Origin: Hyperoodon ampullatus
Lineage: Eukaryota > Chordata > Mammalia > Artiodactyla > Ziphiidae
Assembly: GCA_949752795.1 (NCBI GenBank)
Contig: OX457063.1
Coordinates: forward strand, 72,880,271 to 72,944,270
DNA length: 64,000 nt
Reading direction: 5' to 3'
Shown: positions 23,421 through 36,589 of the stretch, one piece after another
How the letters are laid out: the number at the start of each line of letters is the position of its first letter
Numbering within the stretch: the stretch's first letter is position 1
Translations under genes and position numbers: made by a program
Notes under the pieces: model-generated
What the model was told of the DNA's origin: nothing
What the model saw: the letters and a program-made list of their open reading frames with translations, nothing else
The model's database searches: none

Positions 23421-23799
23421 TATAAAATAATTAAAATCAGAAAACTAAGTGGTCTCCTTCCCAAAGTGATTGAGCATTTGAGAAAAACTGTGAACCCTGT
23501 GATGGCTTAGCTAGGACTACAGTCTGGTTGGAGGAAATTATACCAGGTAGAGGAGGAAGGAGGGGTGCTCAGGTGTTAGCATAGATTTTTGCCCACATTT
23601 CTTGTAAGTCTAGTTTCAAGCTTATATTCAAAAGTCTTATTTTTTTTATTTTTTAATTTTTGGTAAAAGCCATAGTCCCCTCAAAACTATATCAGATTTT
23701 GTGACTTTTTTTGCTTCAGCACTCCTAACACTGAAAAGCTAAGTTTCATATACTCTGCTTCATATGAATTCTGCATTGGATAGCTTTGAAAAATATTTT
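23421..23799. other. intergenic DNA, nothing recognised
   Basis: AT-rich, perhaps a further decayed part of the L1M relic, but no alignable text is evident by eye. Confidence 0.4.
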
Positions 23800-24160
23800 T
23801 ATGGTTCTTTTCTTTCACAAAAGTAATATGTGGTTACCACAAAAATCTATACATCATGGAAATAACCCAATCGTGGAGAAAAAAATTAACTACAATTTGA
23901 TCTTTTCTTCTAGATATTTTTTTCACTCAAAATGAGATTAGACTGTATTTGCTATAATTTGAATTTTCCCTTACCTACACACTTTATATTCTTTTATTTC
24001 AGTACATACAGATTTTTATTTTTAATGGCTGTATACTATTCCATTATGTATAAGAAACCAAAAGTTATTTACCCAATCTTCTAGTTACATATATTAGAAC
24101 TGCTTGCAAATCAATGCAAAAATAAATAATTTTATACACCTTTTCAAATATCTTTTGGAA
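23800..24160 (-). mobile_element. decayed L1M-like relic
   Basis: Shows the old L1 rc signature AATGGCTGTATACTATTCCA followed by TTATTTACCCAATCTTCTAG, the region opposite the ORF2 C-terminus. Strongly diverged. Confidence 0.5.
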
Positions 24161-24639
24161 AAATTAATAGAAGTGATTATACTTTGCCAAAGGGCTGACA
24201 CATTTCAATTTTAATTAAAAATGTGGGACCAGTTGGCAGGCATCTCTGACAACGGTGTATTAGAGTGCTGTTTCATAGCACCTTTGCTAGTCCTAGGTTT
24301 TGAAAAACTCCAGAACTTTTCACTCCGCAATCATCCAAAAAGTTGGAAATGTTTTGCCACATGATAGAACAATGGTGTGGATGAGTCCAGTCCCTTACTC
24401 CTTCTAGTATGTTACTGTCTTATGAATTCAGCAGGATACTGTTGTTAACACCTCTCCCTGTTGATTCTCAAAATTCTGTCATCTTCATTCAAGAAAAATA
24501 CAATTGGCCCATCATTTTGAGGGATAAACTCGAAGTTGTTTTTTCACTTGGATGATGTCTTTGATCTTCCTCATGTCATACTACTATTTCATATACTGAA
24601 GTCAAATATGCTCATTTGTGAGATGGCTGAAACACAGCT
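24161..24639. other. intergenic DNA, nothing recognised
   Basis: AT-rich; may include further L1/L2 decay products. No coding character. Confidence 0.4.
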
Positions 24640-25375
24640 CAAACTCAGTCTGTCCAAAATGAACTCACGTTCCCCTCAAATTTGTTAATCCCCAATTTTC
24701 CTTCATCTTGGTGAATGACATCATTATCACTACAGCCAGCAGCCTAAAACAAAGCAGTTATTTAAAATTTCTCCTTTTTTCTCTTCTCCGCTATTTAATC
24801 CATACATCCCTGATCGGTTCTACCTCCAAATATGCCTCAAGTTTAACTTCTCTCCATCTGTACTATCTCTTACTTAAAACACTCCAATGGTTTGCTATTG
24901 TATTTAGAATTAAATTCATTCTCTTTAAAATGGCCTCCAAGACTATTATTTTTTCTTATACCATGTCCCCCCTAGTTCCCTGGCCTTCTTTGTATTTGTC
25001 AAACATGTCAAGTTTTTGCTCTCCTCTGGGGCTTTGACTTGTTGCTCTCTCCTCCTGGTTCAGCTTCCCTGCTTTCTGCATGGCTAGCTCTGCCTCATCA
25101 CTCAGGTCATCGATCAAGTGCCACATCCTCAGAGAGGCCTTCTCAGACCACCCGATCTCAAATGGTCCCTCCTACCTAGCACTCACCACCAGCTGAGAGT
25201 ATTTTGTGCTTTTCTGTTTAAGTTGCATGTTTTCTTCTCTTCCCTAATCCTGAACGGAAGGTCTACGGTGGTATGGATCTTGTGTTAGTTGTTCCCCCAT
25301 GTATCTGCTGTGCTTGTAGGAGCATCTGGCTCACAGAGAGCACCAATAAATATTTATTCCATGAATGAATTCCTG
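24640..25375 (+). mobile_element. L2 LINE remnant, about 0.7 kb
   Basis: Long L2 3' portion in recognisable order: CCAATGGTTTGCTATTG, TAAAATGGCCTCCAAGAC, CCTCAGAGAGGCCTTCTCAG, and finally CACCAATAAATATTTATTCC with ATGAATGAAT at the 3' end. Ancient, no functional frame. Confidence 0.85.
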
Positions 25376-25649
25376 AGGCCAGTCTTGTGGTCCTAGCCCT
25401 CATGGAAGACTTGACTTCTCTACTTCTCTGCTTGACATGCACCTGACACAACAAGACACAGGAGACTGAGTGCACTAAATTTGCTCATATGGACTAAGTT
25501 TTGATGCCTTTGCTGAGTTTGCATAGCAGAAAAGGCAAGTTAAATACAGAAGCGGGAGCTCATAACCTTTTACAGCACTCAAATGATGGCACTGTGAAGA
25601 TGAAATTATTTGGGGCCTTTGACCAAATAATCTGAACTTTTCATTTTAT

Positions 25650-26030
25650 TTTGTTTTTAATCAGTTTAAACTTAAGTACTTTTACAAAATTCTTTTGGTT
25701 ATTTTCATTGAGCTATAACTTTCATGTAGTAAAATGCAGAAAGGGTACAGTTCAGAGAATTTTTATAGACCTATACCCTGAGTCGCCATTATAGATCAAG
25801 ATACAGAAAATTTCTATTACCCCAGAAGTTTCCCTGGTGCCCCTGTCAATACCCATTTCCCATTCTGGCTTCTATCAGCACAGATTACATTTGTCTGTTC
25901 TTGAACTTCATATAAGTAGTCATAAGTACCTACGGTTTGTGCCTGGCTTCTTTCACTTAACCTAATGTCTGCAAGATCCATCCATGTTGTTACCTGCTGC
26001 AAGGTACATCCTCCTCTTTATTTGCTAATG
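25650..26030 (-). mobile_element. old L1 3' UTR/ORF2-end relic
   Basis: Reverse-complement L1M-type text: TTGAGCTATAACTTTCATGT, GGTACAGTTCAGAGAATTTT, GTGCCTGGCTTCTTTCACTT, and GATCCATCCATGTTGTTACC. Diverged, with no coding frame. Confidence 0.6.
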
Positions 26031-27965
26031 GTAGCCTGGGATTACTATGCATTCATTCCAAAGCAAAACTTTAAATTTTGCACTTCAAGCTTCTTAAAAA
26101 CCTGGAGTGGTGATTTGGTAGCAGTCTCAGTTAAGGGCTTTGAATGCCATTCTCACAGAATGTATCAGACTAGTGTTGAGCTAAGCAATTATCTTAATCC
26201 ATCTGAAATAGGCGGTCACAGTATACATTAGATGCGCATCTTGAGTCAAACTTGAACATGCAGTCAACCTGAACAAAATGAGCTCAGTCACAGAGGGCCA
26301 GATTTCTTAATTAGTTCTCAGTGGCAAGAACATTTTATGTTTCCAAAAGTCAAGTACAAATTCTACAAGTGACACAATTCAAGAAGACTTCATAAGGGTG
26401 AATTAAACCTGGCCTCCCACTGTCATCTGCAGCATCTAAAGCCATTTTCATTTATTTCTCACTGTTAGTGCTCTTAGAAGCACCAATATGCTACAATAAA
26501 AGTAACGGCTACCTTTATTGTGATATTACGGAATTAAGTAATCCAGTGCAGCCCCTCTGCTTGACCTTCAGCAGGTGGTTGTCTTCCCTTTTCTTTTATT
26601 GTTTTCTCCATTCTCCGTCTTCTTGCTTCTGCCAAAGAAGAATATTAATTACATGAAAGGCATCTTATTCCATCAATCCTTTTACACACACATATTTTTT
26701 AAAAGTCGGAAGAATTTTGAAAGGCAAGAAATCAAATATAAATAATTTTTTGTTTTTGTTTGGTTTAGTTTCATTTTGACGTAGGGTAAATTATGTGTAA
26801 TTTAGAGACTGTATTTATAAACGTTAGGAACAGAATGTGGTGATACAATGTGTTGACACTTTTTTTTTTTATTACTATTGCTGTTAATAATGAATGCAAA
26901 CCGCTTTTTCCAAGGCTTAAACACACATCTCCTGAAACTTTCCTGGGGATATAATAATCCATGGAAAGTCAATGCTGAAAGGGACCAAATCCTTCCATCT
27001 TTAAGTACACCTGTGGGGGTCTTCCTTTTCAGATTTCCTTCATCTCAATCCCATATTGGTGAGTTGGAAAATGGCCATTATTTGTTATAGCAGCTTATCA
27101 TAACAGCAGTAGCATCTCCTATGCTTGATAAAAGAAGATACACAAATAATTTAATGAGCATTAACCATTATTCCCAATTTCATATTTCTCTGAAGGCTGG
27201 AATATTTTAGTACTTAGATTTCAGGTGACTGGAATTTAGTTTCATTGCTTAGTCTCATAATTTAATTGAATTGCGCAGATGTGTTACATTTCTCTCCACT
27301 GAAAGTATCCACTCCTCTGATACTGATAGGTCAAATGACCCAAATAGTTTGATCTCCTCCTGCCTAAGTATGAAAAGTAATCATTCTTATAGAGGATTTG
27401 AAGTTCAACATGGAAAAAATTCAAGAAAACCAAAAGTTTTAGTTATATTTTTCAGTATAACTTATTTGACAATAAATTCAGAAAACACTTTGGAATTCAT
27501 TGGAAAATAGTTAACATCATCTTGAGATATTTCTCCATTGCAAATCATCTCACTCTGAGAAAACAAATGGCTCATAGGATTGCTTACACTTCTCCCTTAA
27601 ATCCAGACAAAAATATGAATGAAAGAGTTGAGCTCAAGGAAGCTCTTCCCAACTTAATGGGTAGCAGAACAAAATAATTTTAAGTATCCATTAAAAATCA
27701 TACTTAGCATCTAGAAAAGAAAGTAGCGTGTCAAAATAACGCTGCATATTTCCCTTCTGGTTTAATCTCAGCTTTTTCTCCTTGCCATCTGTTTGGTAAA
27801 GGTAACTAAGTTTGATATCACTCCACCTCTAAGCCTAATTTCATACTCTCCATTAATGCAGCCCTTCTCAGCAAATCATGCTTCCCACCCTATGAGAAAT
27901 GGGTAATCAAGCCAGAAGAAAATTGGTGGGTGGCTACAGCCCACAGTTGAACAATTTAAGCATCA
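26031..27965. other. AT-rich intergenic DNA, nothing recognised
   Basis: Only simple features are visible, such as a T11 run at about 26,862. No repeat family is assigned. Short open frames are unremarkable. Confidence 0.45.
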
Positions 27966-27978
27966 AAGAGAATAACTG

Positions 27979-28191
27979 GAGGCTTCCCTGGTGGCGCAGT
28001 GGTTGAGAGTCCGCCTGCCGATGCAGGGGACACGGGTTCGTGCCCTGGTCCGGGAGGATCCCACGTGCCACAGAGCGGCTGGGCCTGTGAGCCATGGCCA
28101 CTGAGCCTGCGCGTCCAGAGCCTGTGCTCCGCAACGGGAGAGGCCACAACAGTGAGAGGCCTGCGTACCGCACAAAAAAAAAAAAAAAAAA
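27979..28191 (+). mobile_element. CHR-type SINE, short form
   Basis: Complete copy with about 17-A tail. TSD AGAATAACTG at 27969-27978 and 28192-28201 is perfect. Confidence 0.96.
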
Positions 28192-28618
28192 AGAATAACT
28201 GTAATTGATTTACACAATTTAATATATAAAAATCTATGAGCCTATAATGGTGCTTTAAAAAAAGCAAACAACAACGACAAAAATCCCCTTATTGCTACTA
28301 TTGGAGATCACTTTACCACCAACTCCTGACTCTGAAATGTAGTTATTTAAGGGAAAGATTTAAAAATTTACCTTGCCTTTCGAGTAGAAACTGTCTTTCA
28401 GGGTAACCAGAGAGTTATATTTGATGAAGGAATGTCCCTCCTTACAAAAGAAGCTAGCAAGTTTAGAGGGAATGATATAAAATATGTCAACAAGAAAACC
28501 AAAATATTAATAAATTAAGATCTAGAGTACATTAGATTATGGATATATGGATGTTCATTATACAATTCTCTCACAGTTTCCATATGCTTGAAAATTTTCA
28601 TAACTAAAAAAAAAGTTG

Positions 28619-28975
28619 GGGACTTCCCTGGTGGCACAGTGGTTAAGAATCCGCCTGCCAACGCAGGGGACATGGATTCAAGCCCTGGTCCGGGAGGGTC
28701 CCACATGCCGTAGAGCAACTAAGCCCGTGTGCCACAACTACTGAAGCCTGCACTCTAGAGCTCACGTGCCACAACTACTGAGCCTGCATACCACAACTGC
28801 TGAAGCCTGCGTGCCTAGAGCCTATGCTGTGCAGCAAGAGAAGCCACCGCAATGAGAAGCCCATACACTGCAACAAAGAGCAGCCCCCGCTCACTGCAAC
28901 TAGAGAAAGCCCGTGCGCAGCAATAAAGACCCAACGCAGCCATAAATAAATAAATAAATAAAATTTTTAAAAATA
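28619..28975 (+). mobile_element. CHR-type SINE, long form
   Basis: Long variant. The head GGACTTCCCTGGTGGCAC is followed by repeated CCACAACTACTGAGCC-type modules, the tail segment GCAACAAAGAGCAGCCCC, and GACCCAACGCAGCC leading to an (AAAT)n tail. More diverged than the short copies. A possible short TSD (AAAGTTG) is not certain. Confidence 0.93.
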
Positions 28976-29869
28976 GAAAAAAAATAAAGTTGCCACTAAG
29001 ACAACAAGCAGAAAATAAAGCCATAAAGATGATAACTTGGATTTAAGATACATACTTTATAAAACATGCCCTCGATATTCAGAAACCACAATTAAAATTA
29101 CCAGCCCCACTAAAGAAAGTTTCTCCAGGAGAGAAAGGAAGAATAAAGGTTTAGGCAAAACCAATCCCCTACCCCCCCGCCCCACCCCCAATCCAGCATA
29201 GTAGGAAAAATCCCAGTTGCAATCACTCCAAATAACTGTTCCAGCAGGAAGGACAAGTAAGTTTCTACCGGCATTTCTCTGCAGGGTAACAAACTCAACA
29301 GAACTCACAGTAATAAAAGATCTCTCAATGATATTTTAAAGACTTATACCCATCTTATAAGACTGTGAGCCCAAACCCAGGACCTGCATTCCTTACCCTC
29401 TCTTTTGTCTGTATCTATAGCAGGGATGACGGGCACAGACCAAGGTCTAGTGCCTTGCAAAGGGTTTGGTCTAAGGTGGCTATAAATTCACCATTGTTTA
29501 CTCACATCCCAGTTTTAAACTTGAGCAGCTTCTCCTCTAAGAAAACAGAAAAGGTAGCCTCCTGCTCTCAGAAAGTATCAGAAGGAAAGAGGGCAACAGG
29601 AAATATATATATACAGCAAGTGAAAAAGATGATATATTCTTAAAATGTACTCCTTAATTCTTATATAAACAGCATTGTTTAATGAATCTAAGATTTATGC
29701 AGAATACTAGATTAAGTACACTAATGGGAATTTAGTTACAAAGGAAAAAAAGGAGTGATAATCTTTGAATAAAATTTAATCAACTTTGTGATTATTAAAA
29801 AATGGTTTTTGACCATATTTCAGTGATAATATATTAGCATTTTTTGAGTTTTCTAGCTTCTTTATATCC
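28976..29869. other. intergenic DNA, nothing recognised
   Basis: Contains a C-rich patch at about 29,170-29,190. No repeat family or gene recognised. Confidence 0.4.
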
Positions 29870-30262
29870 TCATGAAAGCAGCAGTTTAATTAACTTAGTT
29901 TTTTCCACAAATATTCACTTTCCCCTGTATTGTTTAATAAATAACCAAGGTCTTTTCCACTGGTCTAAGATACTTGCTTTATCATATACTGTATGCACAC
30001 AGTGACTGCAGCCTTACTATTTTCTTCTATTCATTGGTCTCATCACAGTGCTTTAATTATTTAAGCTTTATAACACTTCAATGCCTAACAAAGCAAGTAA
30101 TCTCTTTCTCTTTATTTATCCAGATGAAATGACAAATAATTTTGATGATTTCTCTGAAAATTATGTTAGATTTTTAAAATTTGTTTTGCATTAAATCTAC
30201 CCATTGATTTGGGGACTGACAGATATAAAACCTTTCTTACATACAAGTTTATATATTGATTT
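29870..30262 (-). mobile_element. old L1 ORF2 relic
   Basis: Reverse-complement decayed L1 text: CACTGGTCTAAGATACTTGC, TTTATCATATACTGTATGC, TTCATTGGTCTCATCACAGT, and GCATTAAATCTACCCATTGA. No open frame. Confidence 0.65.
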
Positions 30263-30459
30263 CTAAGTATATTCTCACATACATTATCTACATGTATTTA
30301 TCTATTTAAATGAATATGCAGATATTTATATACATTTATTTGAAAACATATGTTAACCTGTGTTGAGATATTTATACGCTCATATGACATTCGTCAAGGC
30401 TAAAATCCTAGCTAAATGTCTTCATTAGGGAAAATGAATGTGAGAAAAAAATTACAAAA

Positions 30460-30615
30460 TACCTCTCTGCTCGCACCACACACATTAAACTATTTGTTTA
30501 ATTAGGAGTTTACACTTAAATTGAGTCATTGGCGATTACTAATAAATGAAATTTGCACTTGGATTTCAAAGGCATATTTGAATTTCATTAATCTTGCAGT
30601 TTCAGTAGCCTAGGG
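30460..30615. promoter_or_regulatory. candidate conserved non-coding element
   Basis: Short repeat-free block with TTTGTTTAATTAGGAG, TTGAGTCATTGGCGATTAC (AP-1-like TGAGTCA at about 30,521) and TTCATTAATCTTGCAG. Inference from motif density only. Confidence 0.25.
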
Positions 30616-30649
30616 GTTTAAAAACTTTGGATTAAAAAAACATGAGTCT

Positions 30650-30870
30650 GAAGTCTTGCCTCAGACTGAAACTAGCTGCATGAGCTTACCATAATAAGTA
30701 AACTTAAAGTTATGTAACATCTCTAAGCCCAGTTGCCTACCATAAAATTGGGATAATAATAGTGCCCATGTCTTAGAGTCATTATGAGGATTAAACGAAA
30801 TGATATACATAATATAATGATCCCAGTGCCTGGTTCATGATAAACTCCCCCAAATGTCAGCTATTATTCC
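30650..30870 (-). mobile_element. MIR SINE remnant
   Basis: Antisense MIR: AACATCTCTAAGCCCAGTTG, AAAATTGGGATAATAATAGT, TTATGAGGATTAAACGAAAT, and CAGTGCCTGGTTCATGATAA, in the expected reverse order. Confidence 0.85.
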
Positions 30871-32340
30871 AATCTGGAATAAGCAATCACCAAAATTTTG
30901 ATGTCAGTCATACACCTTCTCCTAAATATAATAATAAGCTTTAGTGAAATACAAACAGAAGAAAACAGTTTGAATTTAACTTTTTTCCTACTTTGAATAT
31001 TCACTAGAAAATAACTGTCAAATTCTCTGTCGTTTTCTCTGTTTCATCTGTGGCCTTTGTCTAATTCTTCCTGCATCTTCTTTACTTTTTTCTGAGACTC
31101 AAGCTCTTGTCCTCTTCTGGTGTTGTATTTATCTTTCACCCAATCCTATTTTGCCCACCTGGGGAGCAGAGGTATTAAACACCATGAAACTGGTTGAAGA
31201 ATGGGTGACATCAACCCCAAGGTTACTGTTGCCATTCTGACTTCTCCTTCCTTACTCCATCTTTTTTTTTTTCATTTATAAAATCTCATAGCATGAATTC
31301 ACTTGAACTCGTGCCTTCAGTGTCTACTGAATTTTATGTCTACTGAATTTACAGGCTAATGACTATAGGAAAAATAATTTATTACTTTTTTAAAAAATGA
31401 GAGAATACCATGTACCAGGCATGTGATTCATGAAATAACAAATTTATGAAACAAAGTTCCATTTGTATATCTAGTTAGGAAGTAATGCATGAGCTTTTGT
31501 TAATCCCATGTCTTTACAATGATCATGAATGGAACATATTGACTAAGTTTGAGTTCTTGTCTCTTATGTAATACCTATTTAAATTCTACATAGAAAAGAA
31601 ATTAAAACACATTATTCTTTTCTGATTGACATTACAAAACCTTAGTTCAGACAATGATTTTAGCATATGCTATCAATATTAAGAGGATTCTTAAAGTAAA
31701 TGTGTAAAAATAAAATGACATGGAGAGGTCTGCCCTGATTAGTTGTTTGTTTTCCCTGCGACTGAAGAAGCAGACTGCTTTTCTTTTAAACACATCACAC
31801 AATTTCATTTTGGATGCTAGTCGATAAAGTTTTAATTTGATTTAAAATGACGTTTAAAAATATTGTTTAAAAATATTTCACGATTGCAAAATAAAAAAAC
31901 ACTAAGAATTAGTTTAATTTCTTAATTTACATTTTTGAGTTTTCAATTCTTTAAATCAAAGTGGTCAAAATGTCATCATTTTCTATAAACTGGCAGAAAC
32001 ATTTAAGTACCATAAAAGTCAGGTTTCGTGATCACTTTTTCACTGAGCAATGGTCCTTAAGTGATGACATCCATTGTCAAAGGCATCTTCCAAAAAATAC
32101 AGCAATTTTTGAAAGAGAAACGAGATTGTCTTTTTAAGTAATATAACACTTATGCAATTTTCCCTTTTTTTTTGACCCTTTTTATTTCCTGAGGGTTTTA
32201 AGTAAAGACCTCCAATTTAAAACCTATTATTCTGTAGGAGCTGCTATTCCCCTGCCCCCAACTGTAACCTTGCTGTAATCTCTGCCCTGTTATTTTCTGA
32301 CTTTTTCACTTTGCTTAGCACTGAACTATACTTAGGATAT
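30871..32340. other. AT-rich intergenic DNA
   Basis: No repeat family assigned. Near 31,840-31,890 the text GTTTAAAAATATT is tandemly duplicated. No coding frame. Confidence 0.45.
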
Positions 32341-32350
32341 AACCAGAATA

Positions 32351-32391
32351 TGTGAGTGTGTGTATATGTGTGTGTGCGCGTGTGTGTGTGA
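32351..32391 (+). repeat. interrupted (GT)n microsatellite
   Basis: GTGTGTGTATATGTGTGTGT-type run with one GCGCGT interruption. Confidence 0.9.
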
Positions 32392-32789
32392 TGTTCATAC
32401 AATAGTTAGAGCAGACAAACAATTTTAAATATATTAAATATCAGCTTATTTTTGCTTATACACTGTCACAATCCAAGGGATTGTTCCTTACTCTTTTTAA
32501 AACACTGTATAAATTTTCACAAAGCTAAATTTTAAATGATGAGATTATCCCAGAAGTAATTATTAATGAATTATTATTTCATATCCACATGGTGCATGGC
32601 CTTGTATTCATAGTGTAGTAGAACTGTAATAATGAAGGGAAGATATGTTTCTTGGAGAGCATGTTCAATCTTATTCAAATAGACACACGGTCAAGAAGGT
32701 AAACTCTGATCACACCCATTCTGGTCATCTTTGCCTGTTTGAGGAGGCTTACTGGAGGAAAAGAGCTATCAAATCAAGAAGAGCATGAA

Positions 32790-32910
32790 AGCAGTGGTTT
32801 TCAAACCAAGGTGTACAGACTTTCCCAGGGAGATATGGATATAAATAATTTTAAGTGAATCGATTTCAGTTATAAATATCGATATATGCTCTCTTCCCCA
32901 CACTGCCTGG
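32790..32910 (+). mobile_element. possible hAT-type DNA transposon remnant
   Basis: Begins with CAGTGGTTTTCAAACCAAGG, the typical terminal-repeat start of mammalian hAT (MER-type) non-autonomous elements. The opposite end is not clear. Low confidence. Confidence 0.35.
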
Positions 32911-34680
32911 GATGTTACCAATAGTCTGGTTTCCCCTTGCCCACCTCCCTCTTTCTCTTGCCATACTTCCCCAAAGAAAATCTTACCACCTATCTGGAAT
33001 TTCACAGGGTGCACTGCCCTAAGTACAAACCCTCTGATACCAAACCAGTGTCAACTGCACCATTCCTTTAACCAAGGCCTCATAAGCAACCCACATTCAT
33101 TTATTAAAAGATGGATTCACAATAAAAATTTACTTCTTAGGATTACTGTTGATCAACATTTGTAACATATTTTTGAGATTCTGATAAGTTGTTTACCAAA
33201 AACAAAGTAACGGCAAGTAAACCTAAGAGAAATATTTTAACTATATGCATTATAATAGTATTATTAATACTATTTTATAATAGTATTATTTTAACCTGAG
33301 TATAATGGTCACAATAAATTTTAAAAAACTAAATTATATATATACATATATATGTGTTATATATATTAAATTGCAGAGAATTATGATAAGGCAATCAGTA
33401 AGAGACTTTCAAGCATAAAATATATATGTTTAGTATATCATTCTATAGGGGAAGTGGGATGAAAATACTATTTCAGGAGAAAAAGTTATAAAATTTCCAA
33501 CTGTTTTGTAAATGGATAATTATGGGTCTAAATTGCTATGTTATTTGTATTTCATTAAACACATCTAAAGGAGTGGTGGAACATTTTATTTTTAAATATC
33601 AATATTTATAATATGCCAGAAGTGACATCTTTTGCAATTAATTAATCATATGAAAAAAATATTGTATGTCAAAATTGTTCTAGGGTGTGCATAATTAAAG
33701 AAAATTCATTTGGCAACCCTAGAATAAAATATTTGAAAGCCTCTCTTCTAAAGGATAGTCTCTGTTTGGTAGTGAACTCTTTTCTTCTAATATTAAAAAA
33801 TATCTGGCTCTAGTAATATATTGCAGTATCCTCAGGATAAAAGAAAGTTCCTATCATGAAATGTTTGAGGGGGTCCACCCTGATCTACACCTGTATTCAA
33901 GGATTTGAGAGAATAATTCATCATGGGTTTGGAGGATTCAGATTTGTTGTCTACTTTTAGTAATTTCAGCAGGATGCAATAAACTGTTTACTTTCTAAAT
34001 ACAGATATATCTTGCTGGTTCTTGCTAGTTATGGGTTGCTAGTTGTTAGTTTCTTGTTGCCACTTTTAGTTTTAGAGTGACAGCCTCACTCAATTTATCA
34101 GTCACAACAATACCACTTTTTGGGGTCAAATGGGCAGGCACTGTGGACAAGCCTGAAAACAGGGTGTTTTTGGAGTCAGGCTGTGAACTAGAAAATGTAA
34201 ATTTCCAAATCTTTCTACGGAAACAAAAGTCATTATCAACCTGCTGCTCAACATCCCATCATGTCAATTTGTAGAAACAAATGAAAGGTCATGGATGCTT
34301 GCTGAGAAGAGAATCAACAATGAGTGACATGTCGAAACAACAATTGGTATATATGTTTATACATACACATATACTTCCTTCTTAGCCATCTTGGACAACA
34401 GGTGTAATTTTAATGCTTCAGAAGAAGAATTAAAATTCATGCTGTTATGCAAAATGTTATGAGATGAATGGATAATCTTTGAAGATTAACAACATTCTTT
34501 AAAGTTCAAGGGGAAAAAAATCTGCCTCGACATGAATGGTAGAGATTCAGTTGCCTGAGTTAACATTTCCCATAGAATGGAACATCCAGAAATACTCCTG
34601 AAAAGAAAAGATTCTGGAGCTTGGAACAATATGATGTACTTTTTCTGAGTCTTGATTTAGCTACAAATTAAAACATTCAC
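32911..34680. other. AT-rich intergenic DNA with palindromic AT repeats
   Basis: Includes a TATAATAGTATTATT direct/inverted repeat cluster at about 33,250-33,292 and an AT/TATATA palindromic run at about 33,336-33,372. No gene or named transposon. Confidence 0.5.
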
Positions 34681-34684
34681 GACT

Positions 34685-35060
34685 TTGTTTGGAAATGTGG
34701 GGGTGAGACAAGGCAGAAAATTGAAAGTTGTTAAATATTTCAAAAGAAACAAAGAGGTCTTATTGTTGAAAGAATACAATAAGTGGATGATGCTACAAAA
34801 AGTTGGACTAGCTGCAGGATGGCAAGTGGGCTGGAAGGGGCCAGAGAAGAAACAAGAAGACCATCAGGGGGCACTGCTATAATCCAGGCAAAGGGTGACC
34901 ATAGGGTGGTGGCAGTGGAATATGAGAAGAATGGAAAGGTTCCAGAGCTACTTGGGAGGTAAAATTGAAGGAAATTGATGAAAAGGTAAAGGTGTGTGGG
35001 GAGAAAGGACACATGAGAAGTGATGCTTAGGATTTTGAGAATCTCGAAGATAGTCAAAGA
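34685..35060 (+). mobile_element. possible ancient interspersed repeat, family unassigned
   Basis: A/G-rich text such as TAATCCAGGCAAAGGGTGAC, AGGGTGGTGGCAGTGGAATA and GGTTCCAGAGCTACTTGGGA resembles a widespread old mammalian repeat that I cannot name with certainty. The same strand reads a 65-codon frame that is not convincing. Confidence 0.35.
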
Positions 35061-35122
35061 TGCGTTAAAAAATTGTTTTTCCTTATAAGTAGCCTACACA
35101 TGGTTAAATAGCTAGGTGTATT

Positions 35123-35239
35123 TTTTTTTTTTTTTTGGCTGCGGGCATGCAGGATCTTAGTTCCCCGACCAGGGATCAAACCCGCGCCCCTTGCAGTGGA
35201 AGTGCACAGTCCTAAACACTGGACCACCAGGGAAGTCCA
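35123..35239 (-). mobile_element. minimal CHR-type SINE (about 120 bp)
   Basis: Same small subtype as 15122-15239. TSD CTAGGTGTATT at 35112-35122 and 35240-35250 is perfect. Confidence 0.93.
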
Positions 35240-35303
35240 CTAGGTGTATTCTTTTTGAGTAAAGATAACTTCAGGGGACATGCATCTAAATTTTTTCAAA
35301 TTC

Positions 35304-35508
35304 GGGCTTCCCTGGTGGCGCAGTGGTTGAGAGTCCGCCTGCCGATGCAGGGGACACGGGTTCGTGCCCTGGTCTGGGAGGACCCCACATGCTGCGGAGC
35401 GGCTGGGCCCGTGAGCCATGGCCGCTGAGCCTGCGCGTCCGGAGCCTGTGCTCTGCAACGGGAGAGGCCGCAGCAGTGAGAGGCCCGCGTACCGCAAAAA
35501 AAAAAAAA
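35304..35508 (+). mobile_element. CHR-type SINE, short form
   Basis: Complete copy ending GTACCGC plus 12 A. It lies 65 bp from the minus-strand SINE at 35123-35239, forming an inverted pair of related heads. No clear TSD. Confidence 0.95.
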
Positions 35509-35704
35509 GGAAGCACAATATTACTGTAATCCAGTTTTTCCAGGTCACAACAGGCTGAGGGCAATAATGATCACAATAATAGTAATTACTGACAGGTTAT
35601 CTTTAGCTCACCCAGCACATAATTGTGTTCCACATCCTTGGACTTTCAAATACCTTTCATTAGTTCTGGGAGCCCCCCGGGACACCTTCCGTATACTTGC
35701 AAAA

Positions 35705-35815
35705 CTCATCTGTCAGCTCATATTTAGGGGTGATAATAATTCACATTTCACAGGTCTGTTATGTGGATTACGGGAGTTAGGTGTGTGAAAGCATTTAGTA
35801 AACAATAAAATTCGA
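35705..35815 (-). mobile_element. MIR-family remnant
   Basis: Antisense MIR-like text: GGGGTGATAATAATTCACA, and GTGTGTGAAAGCATTTAGTA then AACAATAAAATT. Diverged. Confidence 0.5.
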
Positions 35816-36589
35816 TACACAAAAAGCATTGTGTGGTATAGAATGGGCGATCTCTGTGCAGTAGGTGCTACCCTGCCCTCATCTAGCCTGCCCCGCAGCA
35901 CTAAATCACTCCACCTGCCAGCTGCTGACCCTCAGCTCTCTTCCCTCTCTGGGAATTGCCCTTGGAGAGCCACACCCAAGGTCACATCCCCTTCGTGTGA
36001 CAGTGACAGGTCTATGTGGGAAGGTGTGGACGCGGGTATAAATGCTTGAACTCTTCGTCCCCACTTGGGACAACCCTAAGGGATCATCCCAGTTCTAGGC
36101 CTTTGCCTTGAACTTGCTGAATCCTCTGTTGTGACTGTACTAACCCTTCTTCTTTCTCCCTCTGCTCCATCCTATTTTCTTCCTTTTATCCAAGAGTATT
36201 AATCCCAAGAGCATGTACTGATATGCTTTCTTCACACTAATCATTGTCTCAGAATCTGCTTCCTGGGGAACCCAGTGACATTTCCCAATCAGACAAAGGG
36301 GAAGCAAACTTTTTAGATGTAATTTTCCCTTTTCTTGATCTTTAAGTATTTAGTGTGTATGGATGCAAGAGAATGTCATAATTCATTTATTCATTTCTGA
36401 AATGAGTATTCACTTATCAAGTACTATTACATCCTCTGTACAAAGAGACACATGACCCTGAGGGTAAGTTTCTGATCAATCTGGGAAGCAAAGACAAGTG
36501 AAAACAGTCAGATGTTAGCGAAAATCAGTCTCATGGTAAGTTGTAAGTTGCTGGTAGTGCTCTGAGTGCTCAAGAGGAGGTGGCAATAG
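35816..36589. other. intergenic DNA, nothing recognised
   Basis: GC-richer at 35,870-36,060. No repeat or coding domain recognised. Confidence 0.4.
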
